From assembly GCA_020634335.1 (NCBI GenBank), contig JACKBY010000010.1, forward strand, positions 62,001 to 126,000: a stretch of 64,000 nucleotides of DNA. Direction: 5' to 3'. Every line of letters begins with the position of its first letter. The first letter of the stretch is position 1. Both the position numbers and the translations under genes were made by a program. Below are positions 43,605 through 50,730 of the stretch, piece after piece. The DNA is from Promineifilum sp. (GTDB lineage: Bacteria > Chloroflexota > Anaerolineae > Promineifilales > Promineifilaceae). Below the pieces are notes generated by a model, which worked only from the letters and a program-made list of their open reading frames with translations, was not told the origin of the DNA and made no database searches.

Positions 43605-46535
43605 ATGACCGCACATGGCGGGCAACCCCACGGGCGCCGGCTGTTCGCCCCCCTGCTCATCCTCCTGGCTCTGCTCCTGCTGGCTTTCGCTCTGCGCGTC
43701 CACGACCTGGGGGCCTTCAGCTTCTGGACCGACGAGGGGCTGACGCCGGCGCGCGCCGGCTATCCCGTGGCCCAAATCCTCCGCAACGACATCCTCATCC
43801 AGGGCGTCGTCACCAAAGACACCCACCCGCCGCTCTATTACCTCATCGTCCACGTCACGCGCCGCCTGTTCGGCCTGTCGGACTTCGCCTTCCGTTATCC
43901 GTCGGTGCTGTTCGGCTTGCTGCTCGTGCCGCTACTCTACCAGCTCGGCCGGCGTCTGGGCGGCCGCGATCTGGGGCTGCTCGTCGCCCTGCTGGCGGCC
44001 GTCAACCCGCTCCAGGTCTACTACAGCCGCGAAGCGCGCATGTACACCTTGCTGGTGCTGCTGGTCACGGCCATGAGCTACGTCCTGTGGCGGGCATTGT
44101 CGGCCGAGAATCGACAGATTTCACCGATTTCACAGATGAAGCGCGCTCGTCGTTCATCACTCGTCATTCGCCACTTCCTGCTTTACGCCCTTTTGGCCGC
44201 CCTGGCCCTCTACACCCACTACACCGTGGTATTCCTCATCGCCGCGCAAGGGTTATTCTGGGTCTGGCTGTTGTGGCGAGCCGGGCAGCGGCGGGTCATC
44301 CTGATCGCCGCCGGGCTGGGGGCGCTGGCCGCCGTGCCGCTCGTCCCCTACACCGTGCCGCGCCTGCTGGCCGGGGCCGAGGCCAACTACTACGCCGTGC
44401 CCCCGCTGACCATGCTGCTCGACGTGGTGCGCTTCTTCCACCTGGGCCTGACGGTGGACTTCAGCCAGGCCGTCGTGGTGGCCCTCAACGTGCTGGCCTT
44501 CGGCCTGCTGCTGCTGGGGTTGTGGGCGGCCCGGCCCGGGCGAGCGCGGTGGTTTCTGCTGGCGTGGCTGTTGGCCGTCGTCCTGGGCCTCATGGCCGGC
44601 TCGCTGCTCTTCAAGCCCATGTACCAGGGCGTGCGCCACATCATGGCCGGCAGCCCCGCCTTCCTGCTGCTGCTGGCCTGGGGAATCTTGAAGATACGAG
44701 ATACGAAATACGAGAGACGAGTTCAGAAGGTCCCTCTATCGCCGTCCCGGGGAGGGGAGCATCCACAGATTTCACAGATTTCACAGATGGAAGCCTCTCC
44801 TAATTCGTCACTCGTCAGTCGTCATTCGTCACTCGTATCTCGTCTCTCGTATCTCGTATTTCTCCTCCTCCTGGCCGGTTCCGGTCTGGCACTCTACAAC
44901 CTCTATGCCAATCCAGCCTACGTCAAGGACGATTTCCGCGCCGTCATTCGCTTCATCGAGACACAAGCGGGCAACCGCGACGTGATCGTCTACAATAACG
45001 CCGTGTTATTGCCCCTGCACGAACACTACCGGCGACGGCCCGACATCGCCGTCACCGCCCTGCCGGCCTACCCTCAATTTGCCACCGGGCAGGAGCCGGA
45101 ATTGGCCGCGCTGGCCCGCGACTATGACCGCATCTGGTTCATCACCGACCCCCCGGCCGACGGCCGCGACGACGACGGGCTGATTCAGGCCTGGCTCGAC
45201 GCCCACCAGACCGAGGTTATCAACCGTCTCTTCCCCGCCCGCACCACCGAAGCCCGCGTCATCGGCTATTCCACCCGCGGCGGCGTATTGGCCGACGCCC
45301 GGCCGCCGGCCGCCGGCGGCGTCTGGGCCGGGCGGGCGGCGCTGGCCGGCGTTTCCCTGGGCGGGCCGCAACCCCTCACTCTGCCCACGCTGTGGGTTGA
45401 CCTGTTCTGGCAAGGCCCACGGCCGCCGGCCGGCGACACCCTGCTGTTCACCCTGACCGGCCCCGACGGGCGCGAGGCCTACCGCCACGCCCTGCCCCTC
45501 CTGCCCGCCGACGACGCCACCCGCTGGGACGACGCCGCGCTCAACCGCCTGAGCTACCCGCTGCCCCTGCCCCCCGGCCTGCCGCCGGGCTATTACACGC
45601 TGGCCGCCGCGCCGTCGGGGCAAGAACCGGCCACGCTGACCACAATTGAGATCGGCCCGACCACAGACTGGCCCGTCCCCCCCAAAGCCCTCTTCGACGA
45701 CTTGTCCATCGCCGGCCGGCGGCCGGGCGTCCTCTTCGCCAACGGCCTGACCCTGGCCGCCGTTCCCGCCGACGACGCCGTGCTGCCCGGCAACAACCTG
45801 CCGCTGACGCTCTACTGGCGCGTCGCGCCGGGTGGCCAGGACCTGAGCAACCTGCGCTACCGGCTGGAAGTCATCGACGCGCGGGGCGACGTGCTGCGCG
45901 TCCAGGAAGACCGGCCCGGCGCGCCCTGGCTCGGCTTCGTGCCCGGCGGCGCGCTGCTGCGCGAGGACACCGGCCTCTACTTTCGCCCGGAGACGCCGCC
46001 CGGCCGCTACCGTCTGCGCTGGACGCTGCTGGACGGCGACGCGGCGGCCGGCGAGCCGGCCACCAACGGCGGCGTCACTGTCGAGCCGTGGCCGCTGGTG
46101 ACCGACGTCCCCGCCGCGCCCTACGTCGTCGACGCCGCCTTCGGCGACGCCATTCGCCTGCCCGGCTACGACATGGGCGTGCCCACCGGCGGCCTGCTCA
46201 ACCTGACCTTCTACTGGCAGGCGACGGCCGAACCACAGGACGACTACGTGGTCTTCGTCCACCTCGTCGACGCCGCTGGCACCATCGTCAGCCAGACCGA
46301 CTCCGTGCCCGTGGGCGGCGCGCGGCCCACCAGCGGCTGGCGAGCGGGCGAGGTAGTCGCCGACAGCCACGCCCTGCCCATCCCCGCCGGCCTGCCGCCC
46401 GGCGACTACCACGTCAACGCCGGCCTCTACGATCCCGACGACGGCGCGCGCCCGGCCGTCACCGTGGGCGGCGCGCCCCAGCCCGACAACCAGCTGCGGC
46501 TGACGACGCTGGCCCTGCCCTGGAGCGCCCCATGA
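43605..46535 (+). CDS. large GT39/ArnT-like membrane glycosyltransferase with C-terminal beta domains and repeat insertions
   Basis: Product of 976 residues. GT-C fold: first helix LLILLALLLLAFALRVHDLG, first-loop acidic motif FWTDEGLTPARAG, then KDTHPPLYYLIVHVTRRLFG and about ten more helices to residue ~430. Residues ~560-976 are extracytoplasmic beta domains (PVPVGGARPTSGWRAGEV). Two repeat-derived segments are embedded in frame: RQISPISQMKRARRSSLVIRH (about 170-190) and a longer one around KYERRV...NSSLVSRHSSLVS (about 364-420), each followed at once by a membrane helix. Probably moves a sugar from a polyprenyl phosphate carrier outside the membrane. Its TGA overlaps the next ATG (ATGA). 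Confidence 0.85.
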   Translation: MTAHGGQPHGRRLFAPLLILLALLLLAFALRVHDLGAFSFWTDEGLTPARAGYPVAQILRNDILIQGVVTKDTHPPLYYLIVHVTRRLFGLSDFAFRYPSVLFGLLLVPLLYQLGRRLGGRDLGLLVALLAAVNPLQVYYSREARMYTLLVLLVTAMSYVLWRALSAENRQISPISQMKRARRSSLVIRHFLLYALLAALALYTHYTVVFLIAAQGLFWVWLLWRAGQRRVILIAAGLGALAAVPLVPYTVPRLLAGAEANYYAVPPLTMLLDVVRFFHLGLTVDFSQAVVVALNVLAFGLLLLGLWAARPGRARWFLLAWLLAVVLGLMAGSLLFKPMYQGVRHIMAGSPAFLLLLAWGILKIRDTKYERRVQKVPLSPSRGGEHPQISQISQMEASPNSSLVSRHSSLVSRLSYLVFLLLLAGSGLALYNLYANPAYVKDDFRAVIRFIETQAGNRDVIVYNNAVLLPLHEHYRRRPDIAVTALPAYPQFATGQEPELAALARDYDRIWFITDPPADGRDDDGLIQAWLDAHQTEVINRLFPARTTEARVIGYSTRGGVLADARPPAAGGVWAGRAALAGVSLGGPQPLTLPTLWVDLFWQGPRPPAGDTLLFTLTGPDGREAYRHALPLLPADDATRWDDAALNRLSYPLPLPPGLPPGYYTLAAAPSGQEPATLTTIEIGPTTDWPVPPKALFDDLSIAGRRPGVLFANGLTLAAVPADDAVLPGNNLPLTLYWRVAPGGQDLSNLRYRLEVIDARGDVLRVQEDRPGAPWLGFVPGGALLREDTGLYFRPETPPGRYRLRWTLLDGDAAAGEPATNGGVTVEPWPLVTDVPAAPYVVDAAFGDAIRLPGYDMGVPTGGLLNLTFYWQATAEPQDDYVVFVHLVDAAGTIVSQTDSVPVGGARPTSGWRAGEVVADSHALPIPAGLPPGDYHVNAGLYDPDDGARPAVTVGGAPQPDNQLRLTTLALPWSAP
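44111..44172. repeat. repeat insertion inside the glycosyltransferase gene (1)
   Basis: ACAGATTTCACCGATTTCAC followed by CTCGTCGTTCATCACTCGTC, combining the CACAGATT family and the heptad family. It is in frame and encodes a hydrophilic patch just before a membrane helix. Confidence 0.8.
44693..44863. repeat. repeat insertion inside the glycosyltransferase gene (2)
   Basis: Left arm ATACGAGATACGAAATACG, then GAGAGACGAG; a GAGGGGAG-containing middle; triple TTTCACAGA; right arm CTCGTATCTCGTCTCTCG and TATCTCGTATTTC. The outer arms are complementary, so the whole ~170 bases forms a composite hairpin that is translated in frame as about 57 residues. Confidence 0.85.
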
Positions 46536-48793
46536 ACCGGCAACGCCTGCTGCTGGCCCTCATCCTGCTGGGCTATCTGGCCGTTACCCTGGGCTACGGC
46601 GTCATCAACCCGCTCTTTGAAGCGCCGGACGAGCACTGGCACTTCTTCACCGCCGCGGCCATCGCCGATACCGGCCGCCTGCCGCGCGTCGAAGAACCGC
46701 CCGACGCATTTCTGGGCCAGGAAGCCGCCCAGCCGCCGCTCTACTACCTGTTGGGCGCGGCGCTCATCGCCCCCCTCGACCTCGGCGGCGCGCGCCAGGC
46801 GCTTTGGGAAAACCCCTTCGCCTGGATCGGCAACGCCGCGGCCCTGGCCAACGTCAACCGCATGGTCCACACGCCGGCCGAAGCCTGGCCGTGGGCCGGC
46901 CACGTGCTGGCCGCCCACGTGTTGCGCGTCTTCTCCACGCTGCTGGGGCTGGGCACGCTGCTGTGCATCTACGCCGCCGCCCGCCTGCTGTGGCCCCAGG
47001 CCCACACCCGGCCGCTGCTGGCCGTGGCCCTCGTCGCCTTTTTGCCGCAGTTCAACTTCCTCCACGCCGCCGTCACCAACGACGCCCTGATCATCTTCCT
47101 GTGCAGCCTGGGCCTCGTCCAACTGATCCGCCTGTGGTGTCACCCGCCGCCCGACCCGCTCGACCGGCGCGCCGCGCTGCAACTCGTCGCCCTGGGCCTG
47201 ACCGTCGGGGCGGCGGCGCTGAGCAAGAACGCCGGGGTGTTACTGCTGGTCTATAGTCTGGGCTTTCTGGCCGTGTTGGCCCTGCGCGACGGCCGTCCCC
47301 GGCTGGTCGGGTGGGCGGCGCTGCTCGCCGGCGTTCCCGCCGTGCTCGTCGCCGCCCCGCTCTGGCTGCGCAATCAGGCCCTCTACGGCGACTGGACGGC
47401 CGCCGCGCCGTTCATCGCCATCGCCGGCGGCGACCGCGGCTACAGCCTGGGGCAGGTGCTGGCCGAAAGCGGCGGGCTGATCGCCTCGGCCATGGCCGTC
47501 TTCGGCTGGTTCAATCTGCGCCCGCCGGCGGGGGTCTACTGGGTCTGGGCGGCCATCGCCGCGCTGGCCGTCGCCGGCGGCGTCGTCTGCGCCGCGCAAG
47601 CCTATCGGCGACGGCCCACCGACCAACGACTATCAACTCCTCCTAACTCGTCATTCGTCGCTCGTCATTCGTCACTCGTCTTGCCCCTCCTCCTGGCCGG
47701 CTGGCCGCTGCTGGTCTATGCCGGGCTGGCGGCGTTCATGATGCGCACCGAGGCGGCACAGGGGCGTCTGCTCTTCCCGGCCGTGCTGCCCCTGGCCCTG
47801 GGCGCGGCCTGGGGGTTGGCCGGCTGGGGCCGCTGCGCGCCGCGCGCCCTGGGTTCCATCAATCGCCGCCTGGCCCCGCTGGTGGCGCTGGCCGCCCTGG
47901 CGACCACGGTCTATAGCCTGCTCTTCGTCATCCGACCCGCCTACCAGCCGCCGCCCATCGTGCAGACCATCCCCGACACCGCGCGCCTCGTCCTGCCGGA
48001 GCTGGTCGACCGCGGCCTGGGCGTCTCGCTGCTGGCGGCCGAGGTGGAGACAGAGGAGGCGCGGCCGGGTGAACTGGTGTGGCTGACGCTCTACTGGCGG
48101 GCCGACGCGCCGCCGGCCGAACCGCCGGAGTTCGTGCTGGAGCTGTTTGGCCGCCACACCCAGCGCGTCGCCAACCTCCACAGCTACCACGGCCGCGGCC
48201 TCTACCCGGCCGGCTTGTGGCCGGCGGGGGCCATCGTCGCCGACCGCTTCGCCGTGCGCCTCGACCCGATCATCGAAGCGCCGGTGCTGGGGCGCATCTT
48301 CGCCCGCGTCGACGGCGGCGCGCCGGGCATCGAGGTCGCCACGGTGCGCATCGAGCCGGCCGAGCCGCTGCCCGCCCCCGACGGCTGGGCGGCCGAGTTG
48401 GGCGACCACATCGCGCTGGTCGACGCCACCATTCGCCCGGCCCAGACGCCGCCCGGCCGGCGGGTGCAGGTGCTGGTGCGCTGGTACGTGCCCGTCGGCG
48501 CGCCGCCGCAGGACTACACCACGCTCATCCACCTGGGCCAGCCCGACGCGCCGCCGCTGAGCACCGGCGACAGCCCCCCCCTCGGCGGAGCCTACCCCAC
48601 CAGCGCCTGGCGCAACGGCGAAACCATCGACGACCTCTACTTTCTGCCGATTCCCCCTGGCCTGCCCGGCGGCCGCTATCCGGTGTGGATCGGCCTATAC
48701 GACCCGGCCACCGGCGAGCGCCTGCCGGTCACGGTGGAGGGCGAGCTGCAACCCAACGGCGTCTACCTGGCGGGTTGGGTAGAGGTGGAATAG
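46532..48793 (+). CDS. second large membrane glycosyltransferase-like protein (DUF2142/GT39-like)
   Basis: Product of 753 residues, start ATG 46532 overlapping the previous stop. First helix LLLALILLGYLAVTLGYGV, first loop FEAPDEHWHFFTAAAIADTG (PDE motif typical of DUF2142-like proteins), QPPLYYLLGAALIAPL, then about eleven helices to residue ~480. The C-terminal ~270 residues are extracytoplasmic beta domains like those of its neighbour (VWLTLYWRADAPP, AYPTSAWRNGETIDDLY). One heptad repeat is embedded in frame (NSSFVARHSSLV) directly before a membrane helix. The pair probably acts in the same surface-glycan pathway; substrates unknown. Confidence 0.83.
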   Translation: MNRQRLLLALILLGYLAVTLGYGVINPLFEAPDEHWHFFTAAAIADTGRLPRVEEPPDAFLGQEAAQPPLYYLLGAALIAPLDLGGARQALWENPFAWIGNAAALANVNRMVHTPAEAWPWAGHVLAAHVLRVFSTLLGLGTLLCIYAAARLLWPQAHTRPLLAVALVAFLPQFNFLHAAVTNDALIIFLCSLGLVQLIRLWCHPPPDPLDRRAALQLVALGLTVGAAALSKNAGVLLLVYSLGFLAVLALRDGRPRLVGWAALLAGVPAVLVAAPLWLRNQALYGDWTAAAPFIAIAGGDRGYSLGQVLAESGGLIASAMAVFGWFNLRPPAGVYWVWAAIAALAVAGGVVCAAQAYRRRPTDQRLSTPPNSSFVARHSSLVLPLLLAGWPLLVYAGLAAFMMRTEAAQGRLLFPAVLPLALGAAWGLAGWGRCAPRALGSINRRLAPLVALAALATTVYSLLFVIRPAYQPPPIVQTIPDTARLVLPELVDRGLGVSLLAAEVETEEARPGELVWLTLYWRADAPPAEPPEFVLELFGRHTQRVANLHSYHGRGLYPAGLWPAGAIVADRFAVRLDPIIEAPVLGRIFARVDGGAPGIEVATVRIEPAEPLPAPDGWAAELGDHIALVDATIRPAQTPPGRRVQVLVRWYVPVGAPPQDYTTLIHLGQPDAPPLSTGDSPPLGGAYPTSAWRNGETIDDLYFLPIPPGLPGGRYPVWIGLYDPATGERLPVTVEGELQPNGVYLAGWVEVE
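47644..47681. repeat. heptad repeat inside the second membrane glycosyltransferase gene
   Basis: TAACTCGTCATTCGTCGCTC and GTCATTCGTCACTCGTC, a single arm of the heptad family, in frame, encoding NSSFVARHSSLV. Confidence 0.8.
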
Positions 48794-48801
48794 GTCCGAA
48801 C

Positions 48802-48861
48802 GTGTAGCGCCGGATTCTTAACCGGCGGTCGGGAAGAGCCGGTTAAGAATCCGGCACCACA
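48802..48861. repeat. GTAGCGCCGGATTCTTAACC palindromic repeat
   Basis: GCCGGATTCTTAACCGGC (about 48808-48826) and its reverse complement GCCGGTTAAGAATCCGGC (48838-48855), flanked by GTGTAGC and ACCAC. It starts 8 bases after the membrane-protein stop and lies upstream of the UDG gene. Confidence 0.85.
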
Positions 48862-48948
48862 GAGGCATCATCGTAGAAGTTGGCTTTTCGCGCCATTTGT
48901 GGAAAGATGGGCTTCTATATCCGGACACATAAAATGAGGAGAACCGCC

Positions 48949-49575
48949 ATGCAATTCGACCTCTTTGCCAACACCCCCCGCCCCTACGCAACACTCGACG
49001 AGCTGATCGCGGCCATGATGAAGCTGGAGGACGACCCGCTCTTCCCGGCCGGCACCAACATGGTCATTTGCCGCGGCAACCCGCGGGCCAGGCTGATGAT
49101 CATCGGCGAAGCCCCCGGCACCGAGGAAGACCGCCAGGGCAAGCCGTTCGTCGGCCGCTCCGGTCAGTTGCTCGACCAGATTCTGGCCTCGGCCGGCTTC
49201 GACTCCGAACAGGACGTGTTTATCACCAACGCCGTCTTTCGCCTGCCGCCGGGCGAGGGCGGCAAGCCGCTGCGCAAGCCGACCTCGGACGAGATCGCCT
49301 ACTACAAGCCCTATCTGCTGGAGATCATCCGCCTGGTCGACCCGGCCATCCTGCTGCTGACCGGCAACGTCGCCACCGAGTCGCTGCTGGGCCGGACGGG
49401 CATCACCAAGCTGCGCGGGCAGTGGTTCGAGATTGACGGACGCTGGGCCATGCCCATCTTCCACCCGGCCTATCTGCTGCGCAACCCCTCGCGCGAGCCG
49501 AACAGCCCCAAGGCGCTGATGTGGCAAGACATCAAGGAAGTGCGCCGGAAATATGATGAAGTAGTGGCCGCCTGA
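48949..49575 (+). CDS. uracil-DNA glycosylase family 4-like protein lacking the iron-sulfur cysteines
   Basis: Product of 208 residues. Motif A IIGEAPGTEEDRQGKPFVG and the glycosylase motif B FHPAYLLRNP place it near family 4 (TTUDGA) uracil glycosylases. Those enzymes bind a 4Fe-4S cluster through four Cys. Here only one Cys exists (MVICRGNP); the usual CxxC near the N-terminus is absent, and the later Cys positions read AVFRLPPG and YYKPYL. It may be a cluster-free relative like the domain of SPO1 phage DNA polymerase. GAGGAG lies 8 bases before ATG 48949. Confidence 0.85.
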   Translation: MQFDLFANTPRPYATLDELIAAMMKLEDDPLFPAGTNMVICRGNPRARLMIIGEAPGTEEDRQGKPFVGRSGQLLDQILASAGFDSEQDVFITNAVFRLPPGEGGKPLRKPTSDEIAYYKPYLLEIIRLVDPAILLLTGNVATESLLGRTGITKLRGQWFEIDGRWAMPIFHPAYLLRNPSREPNSPKALMWQDIKEVRRKYDEVVAA

Positions 49576-49595
49576 TAACGGCAGCACCCGCATCC

Positions 49596-49672
49596 GTACG
49601 GGGTTGTACGGGCCGGCGAGAGGCCATGTCTGTCCAACAGGGCCGTCGTTCGCCGGTTGTCTCGCCCCTACC
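49596..49672. repeat. GTACGGGG...TCTCGCCCCTAC element
   Basis: GTACGGGGTTGTACGGGCCG at the left and CCGGTTGTCTCGCCCCTACC at the right; member of the GTAGGGGCGGG family. It lies in the 297-base gap between the UDG gene and the methyltransferase; nothing else recognisable is there. Confidence 0.65.
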
Positions 49673-49872
49673 AGATTATCGAGCGCCTGCACTCGCCCCG
49701 TATCGTGGCAATTAGCCCATTTTCCGCTAGAATCTCGCACAGACCCGGCAGACTGCACAATCCGGCCGGCGAAGTTTGGCGACGAACCGGAAGTCGTTGT
49801 TGAGCATTTGCGCCGCATTCGGAAAGAGATACACGAGGCGGAGTGTGTGCATCTGTCTGGAAGCCATCCACC

Positions 49873-50622
49873 ATGAGCCACGAATTGGGCCACTCCGACA
49901 AGGCCGCCGAGCGCGGCGAACCCGGCTACGTCTGGCGCGCCGGGCAAGATCGGCGGCTGGCGATGATCCGGCAGTGGTCGGCGCTGAGCGGTCGCATCCT
50001 CGACAACGGCACGGGGCTGGGCACCTATCTGGAGGCGTGCGGCCGGGCGAACCCCGCCGGCGTGCGCATCGGCCTGGAGGTGGAGTTCGACCGCGCGTTG
50101 GCCGCTCTGCCCCGCGCCGACGGCATCGCCCTGGGCGTCGGCGAGCGCCTGCCTTTCGCCGGCGACAGCTTCGACCTCATCCTGAGCAACGAGGTGCTGG
50201 AGCACGTCGTCGACGACCGCGCCTGCGCGGCCGAGATGGTGCGCGTGGCCCGGCCCGGCGGCCGTCTGGTCATCTTCGCCCCCAACCGCTGGTATCCAGT
50301 GGAGCAGCACGGCATCTACTGGCGCGGCGAGTATCATTTCGGCAACAAGCCACTGGTCAACTATTTGCCCGACGCGCTGCGCGACCGCCTGGCCCCCCAC
50401 GTGCGAACGTATACGGCCCGGAGCCTGCGCGCCCTGTTCGCCGGGTTGCCCGTCCGCGAGCTGCACTATGGCCGCATCTTCGGCGGCTACGACAACATCG
50501 TCCGGCGCAGCCCGCGCCTGGGCGGGGCCATCCGCCGCGCGCTCTACGCCGCCGAAGGGACGCCGCTGGCCGTGTTGGGCCTGTCGCACTTTCTGGTGCT
50601 GGAGAAGCCCCATCACAGGTGA
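49873..50622 (+). CDS. class I SAM-dependent methyltransferase
   Basis: Product of 249 residues. SAM-binding motif I is ILDNGTGLGTYLEAC, the acidic ribose residue is in GLEVEFDRA, and the post motifs LSNEVLEHVVDD and ARPGGRLVIFAPNRW are of the Methyltransf_11 type, common in glycan, quinone or lipid modification. Substrate unknown. ATG 49873 is chosen; GTG 49843 is in frame upstream. Its stop overlaps a small frame (GTGA) that leads to moeA. Confidence 0.86.
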   Translation: MSHELGHSDKAAERGEPGYVWRAGQDRRLAMIRQWSALSGRILDNGTGLGTYLEACGRANPAGVRIGLEVEFDRALAALPRADGIALGVGERLPFAGDSFDLILSNEVLEHVVDDRACAAEMVRVARPGGRLVIFAPNRWYPVEQHGIYWRGEYHFGNKPLVNYLPDALRDRLAPHVRTYTARSLRALFAGLPVRELHYGRIFGGYDNIVRRSPRLGGAIRRALYAAEGTPLAVLGLSHFLVLEKPHHR

Positions 50623-50723
50623 TCACGCTCGACAAGCGGTTTTTGACGGGTTATGCGACCACGCTGCCCGGCGAGGCGCCGGCCGCCATACTGAACGGCA
50701 TCGACTTCATGATGGGACGGTGA
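50619..50723 (+). CDS. possible 34-residue protein between methyltransferase and moeA
   Basis: GTG 50619 overlaps the methyltransferase stop (GTGA). The product MITLDKRFLTGYATTLPG, then EAPAAILNGIDFMMGR, ends 7 bases before the moeA ATG. Tight packing suggests a translated small gene, but I recognise no family and there is no independent ribosome site. Confidence 0.35.
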   Translation: MITLDKRFLTGYATTLPGEAPAAILNGIDFMMGR

Positions 50724-50730
50724 ACCAACA

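Noticed and set aside
44693..44863. Regular heptads suggest a CRISPR-like array
   Set aside because: Repeat units are 7 bases without unique spacers, arms are inverted, and the region is translated. No cas genes are present.
46088..46531. Longer start for the second glycosyltransferase-like gene
   Set aside because: The region is Arg/Pro-rich shadow of the preceding gene; ATGA overlap at 46532 and a signal-like helix fix the start.
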